Source: a virus. Taken from it: 25,141 bases of DNA. The notes below the pieces were generated by a model, which searched no databases, was not told the DNA's origin, and was given only the letters and a program-made list of their open reading frames with translations. The translations under genes and the position numbers were made by a program. How positions within the stretch are numbered: position 1 is the first letter of the stretch; every line of letters begins with the position of its first letter. This document shows, in pieces, positions 21,927 through 25,141 of this stretch. Location: positions 1 through 25,141 of IMG/VR virus record IMGVR_UViG_3300021980_000099. One strand, 5' to 3'.

Positions 21927-24072
21927 GGGTAGGCTGCTTTCTTTTTCCTTTGAAAACTCCGTAATCTTGGAAGCTTATGATTACAGTCCGGCCGTGCGTG
22001 AGTTATTGGCCACGCCTTCTACAGTAGCACAAACAATAGATGTGTTTGGAGGTATCACAGATCCATTGGGAAAATCCTATATCCTGCCTTGGGAAGAAGT
22101 AGAGGATTTTACTGTAATAAACCAATCAATAAAAGTTGCCAACACCGTTTGTTTATTGCATTTTTCCCCGCATAGTAAGTTCGTCAATGATGACCTAGCA
22201 CTTCACGGGGGTACCTTCATCGCTACAGCAGTACTGCCTGTATTTCGGACATTCATATTACAATGGAACCTAAACAAAGTAAAGATACATGACCTTTCTT
22301 ATAACGATTACAAGGGTTATGTACTTCTAGCTCCCTTGATTACTCAACTATCTTTCCCAACCAAGTTGGTAGTAAAGGCAGACTTTCAAGATAAAGATAC
22401 AAATATTGTTACCTTACTTCCGAGTACGGTATATCCTAGATTAGAACTCGACCTCAATATACGAGAGGATGTAATATTCCCCATTTTCCCCGTGGTAGGG
22501 TATTATACTAAGATTACGGACAAGTATTCCCCTCCTGCCGTAGAATTCAAAATAAAGACTAACAACAGGAGGGCTTTGGCACAATTCTATTTCGTACATG
22601 ATATACCTTTTCCTGAACCATTTCTAGCAAAACATTTGGTTTATTTGAAGTTGGTTTTTTACGCCAACGCATTTACAGGATATTCACCTTCCAAGGAAAA
22701 CTATTACGGGCCATATCAATGGGTTATTAGATCTCTCAGTACTTGGAGAGGAGAGGCAAGCAAAATAGGTTTTGCAGAATCTTCGTGGGGTAAACTGAAT
22801 TATCAAGCTTTACTTGGTAACAAGCTGATAATTCAATCCGGTGAGACTGAAATTATACCGATAAGGAATTTTGTTCCCCCCAACAACTATGGTAATCTTG
22901 TGATAGCGGAAGACACGGAACTGATACTATATCCGGGTTTTGATGATTACCTAGAAGATTACTTGATAAAATTACATCCCTTTGAGTACACTAACAAATT
23001 TTTACAATTGGAGAAAACATTCCACATCTTGAGAAAGATAATCTCAGGTAATGGCAAGCTGAAAGTTAGACTATCTTCATTTGATGAAGAATGGGATATA
23101 TATAGGATTGCAATTTACATGCCTAAAATGCCACAGACCTTAGCAGAACAGCAAGATGAACGGATAGTATCAATGCTCCCGCCCACTTCCAGGACTGTAT
23201 TAGCCATAAATCCCCCTGAAATCCCTACAACGGAAAATGTGCTCATATCGGCATTTGATAAGCCAAAAATACTGAAACTTCAAGGTAATGAAGGAAAAGT
23301 CACAATTTATATTGCTCCCACAGACAAAGAGAAATATACCCTGCTGGTTCCGGAAGACAACAACATCACTCTGAATGTATTAGGCTCATGGGAAATAAGG
23401 ACAGGTAGATTTCGTCTAAAGAAGGACAATTGGTTCTCATTTACCCCGCCAGACCCCGATATAGTAAAACGGGCAGCTTTATACGATATCAAACCGTACG
23501 ATGACACATTTATAAGCCTACAACCTGACGGGGATTTACAATATGTAGACCTGTTTTTCTACCCTGATGGAACCATAAAGGTGACCGGTCCCGGGGATAG
23601 GGGCGTGTTGAAAATACATCACTACCTGCGGCTTCCTTTGAAGGGATACAAATACCCACGTATCATCGTAGAAGGAAACTTCAAAGTGGAGTACTCGTTC
23701 TACAATAGGGGTTATTTATACGATAGATGGGAGGCAGACGATGTTTACAAAGAACCTGTGGGCTTTGGGGTCCTCACAGTTCCTCTTAGAAAAAGTGTTT
23801 TTGAGGAGATGTTCCCTATCCGAGTGTACACTCCGAAAGTAACCTTCACTGGGGCGTATCCCATATCAAAAGAAGGTTATGACTATGCTGAGGAATACAA
23901 CTTTTATGGAGATAACAAGAAAAACCGTGCAAAAGAGTTACTCTTCGAAAAATACATAGGATACTCATCTTACGACTATCTCCCCTACCACTTTCTTTTT
24001 GACCGCGGTATTTTGCGTTACATAGCCCCCATAGCTAGAGAATTGGAATGGAAAAAAGGTGGGGGTGAATAA
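21832..24072 (+). CDS. Large beta-rich tail-region protein, unrecognised
   Basis: 746 residues, start set by AGGAGG at 21821-21826, one of the clear Shine-Dalgarno sites in the distal block. The first ~30 residues (MATPTPIGGTPSIQGPSEFT) are low-complexity and lie in the overlap with the preceding gene, as expected for a dual-coding start. The rest is rich in beta strands (TLLPSTVYPRLELDLNIRED, NLVIAEDTELILYPGFDD, KVTIYIAPTDKEKYTLLVPE) and aromatic residues, like receptor-binding or baseplate proteins built of several beta domains. A basic stretch near the end (KKNRAKELLFEKY) precedes the tail KKGGGE. No catalytic signature is evident. Confidence 0.6.
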   Translation: MATPTPIGGTPSIQGPSEFTGCTGTTPSLPHEGRLLSFSFENSVILEAYDYSPAVRELLATPSTVAQTIDVFGGITDPLGKSYILPWEEVEDFTVINQSIKVANTVCLLHFSPHSKFVNDDLALHGGTFIATAVLPVFRTFILQWNLNKVKIHDLSYNDYKGYVLLAPLITQLSFPTKLVVKADFQDKDTNIVTLLPSTVYPRLELDLNIREDVIFPIFPVVGYYTKITDKYSPPAVEFKIKTNNRRALAQFYFVHDIPFPEPFLAKHLVYLKLVFYANAFTGYSPSKENYYGPYQWVIRSLSTWRGEASKIGFAESSWGKLNYQALLGNKLIIQSGETEIIPIRNFVPPNNYGNLVIAEDTELILYPGFDDYLEDYLIKLHPFEYTNKFLQLEKTFHILRKIISGNGKLKVRLSSFDEEWDIYRIAIYMPKMPQTLAEQQDERIVSMLPPTSRTVLAINPPEIPTTENVLISAFDKPKILKLQGNEGKVTIYIAPTDKEKYTLLVPEDNNITLNVLGSWEIRTGRFRLKKDNWFSFTPPDPDIVKRAALYDIKPYDDTFISLQPDGDLQYVDLFFYPDGTIKVTGPGDRGVLKIHHYLRLPLKGYKYPRIIVEGNFKVEYSFYNRGYLYDRWEADDVYKEPVGFGVLTVPLRKSVFEEMFPIRVYTPKVTFTGAYPISKEGYDYAEEYNFYGDNKKNRAKELLFEKYIGYSSYDYLPYHFLFDRGILRYIAPIARELEWKKGGGE

Positions 24073-24083
24073 TATTTCTCCTT

Positions 24084-25141
24084 ATGTTTCTCTTTACATT
24101 TGCGGGCGAAGACAAAATTTTCGGTGCTATTTCAGAGGGAAAAAGAATAAAACTCACCAAAATGGTAGTAGGCTACGACCCAAATATAAAGGAGGAAGAC
24201 TTACCCAAACTAAGCAGTATTCCGAACAAAAAGTTCGAAACCGATAAACTGACGGTAAAGATTGTAAAAAAAGGAAACGAGAAAATACTGTGGGCAACAG
24301 CCTTTATTCCGTTGGAAGTCGGAGGATTTACCTACAATCTCATAGGACTTTACGATGAAGAGAATACCTTGGTAATAGTAGGAAAAATTACCCCCCGCTA
24401 TAAACCGACGCTATCAGAAGCCGTAGTATCCCAAACTGCAACAGAGTCCACTTTTATAGACATCCACCTTTCAGTGGGAAATGTAGAAAATCTACCTATT
24501 CAAGAAATCAGCAACGAAACCTCAGCCTTTGTAACTACGCCTGATTTTACAGCACACATAGAAGACACGGACCCTCATCCCACCTTTAGAAGAGAGTTGG
24601 AAAAGAGACTATCCGAATATGGCAAAACTTCCCCCCAACAAGCAAACCCGGGTAAAATTTGGATTTCAGAGCATGAAACTTACTTCTACGATGGTTCCCA
24701 ATGGAAGCCCATACCAATAGGTCGAATTGCTCAGCTAGACCCAACCAAATTAGTAAGGCGGGATGAGGATACCACAATCACTGGAACTTTTATATTTCAA
24801 ACAACGCCTATTTTCGAAACTTCGGACCTTATAGCTAATCTAAATTCAGATAAATTGGATGGTTTTGATGCCTCCCAGATACCTCTGGAAAATAGGGTAA
24901 TAGTTTCTAATTCGGAAGGCAAGTTAGATGAAGGTTGGTTGCCTACCCTGCTTATACAGCAGTATACTTTTGATAAACCTTTCCAACTTACCTCTAACGC
25001 TCAGGGACAACTGATAGAAGGCCTCAATGCGGACCAGGTCGACGGGGCTGAGCCTAAAACTAGCCCGACTGCCAATGCAATTGTCCAAGCAAACGACCAG
25101 GGTAAGATTGACGAAGGTTGGCTACCAACTACTCTCCAACA
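24084..25141 (+). CDS. Tail fibre protein, N-terminal part (cut by window edge)
   Basis: The frame is open from ATG 24084 to the right edge: 352 codons plus two bases. Residues 1-~125 match the phage tail-fibre N-terminal domain (DUF3751-like, P2 gpH type): ISEGKRIKLTKMVVGYDP, ILWATAFIPLEVGGFTYNLI with GLYDEENTLVIVG directly following, and YKPTLSEAVVS. Then come the fibre His motif HIEDTDPHPTF (~157), a beta module PGKIWISEHETYFYDGSQWK (~188-207), and the fibre repeats LNSDKLDGFDASQIP and LNADQVDGAEP. This domain attaches the fibre to the baseplate, with receptor binding at the missing C-terminus. It starts 11 bases after the preceding stop with no Shine-Dalgarno, only a CU-rich leader (TTTCTCCTT). 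Confidence 0.85.
   Translation, partial: MFLFTFAGEDKIFGAISEGKRIKLTKMVVGYDPNIKEEDLPKLSSIPNKKFETDKLTVKIVKKGNEKILWATAFIPLEVGGFTYNLIGLYDEENTLVIVGKITPRYKPTLSEAVVSQTATESTFIDIHLSVGNVENLPIQEISNETSAFVTTPDFTAHIEDTDPHPTFRRELEKRLSEYGKTSPQQANPGKIWISEHETYFYDGSQWKPIPIGRIAQLDPTKLVRRDEDTTITGTFIFQTTPIFETSDLIANLNSDKLDGFDASQIPLENRVIVSNSEGKLDEGWLPTLLIQQYTFDKPFQLTSNAQGQLIEGLNADQVDGAEPKTSPTANAIVQANDQGKIDEGWLPTTLQ
24840..25141 (+). repeat. Tandem 61-residue (183-base) tail-fibre repeat
   Basis: Within the fibre gene, LNSDKLDG (24840) recurs as LNADQVDG (25023), and GKLDEGWLPT (24918) recurs as GKIDEGWLPT (25101), both exactly 183 bases apart. The DNA has diverged, so these are protein-level repeats of the fibre shaft. 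More units may follow beyond the window. Confidence 0.75.

Noticed and set aside
24586-24777. Minus-strand frame near the right edge
   Set aside because: Antisense to the tail-fibre frame, whose domain signatures are clear.
1-25141. tRNA, rRNA, insertion-sequence transposase, integrase, terminase or portal genes
   Set aside because: Looked for by pattern on both strands; none was seen. The palindrome is the only mobile-element-like structure, and it encodes no transposase.

Overview
The window looks like the structural part of a tailed-phage genome next to a bacterial housekeeping gene, most simply the left part of a prophage. The first 353 bases are the 5' end of a glyceraldehyde-3-phosphate dehydrogenase gene on the minus strand. 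That stretch is about 51% G+C over its first 240 bases by hand count, against low-forties in phage lines sampled. Everything to the right reads as virion genes. Heavy use of AGA/AGG and ATA codons would fit a thermophile, but this does not identify the host. No integrase, repressor, terminase, portal, protease or lysis enzyme is visible, so the window holds only part of the element.

Layout: 389-1020 carries two small unrecognised genes meeting tail to tail. 1093-2479 is a head pair: a decoration-like protein, then the major capsid protein. 2499-2978 is a minus-strand gene of unknown role. 2987-7993 is a plus-strand run of two unknown proteins, a baseplate/tail-hub-like protein, a sigma-70-family factor and two small membrane proteins. 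7994-8504 has no gene; it holds a very large inverted repeat, about 215 bases per arm, dyad centre at base 8226, arms in register without gaps, carrying four copies of a 17-base element. A good extended -10 promoter follows at 8468-8496.

8505 to the end is a distal-tail/baseplate/fibre block: a small protein, a tail-fibre-type protein, a 1199-aa tail protein with FN3-like and 'DPIAESF...WTPDQ' modules and Trp-rich blocks, a 276-aa His-rich fibre-like protein, then large proteins I do not recognise (626, about 1171, 214, 620 and 746 aa), and finally a classical tail-fibre N-terminus with 61-residue repeats running off the right edge. A reversed, 5'-truncated fibre-like fragment lies at 15470-15811. 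Many junctions overlap or are a few bases apart, implying operons and translational coupling. Inference: the sigma factor made in the tail operon could direct late transcription, and the palindrome separates that operon from the fibre operon. The items most worth following are the palindrome, the sigma factor beside it, and the uncharacterised large tail genes.
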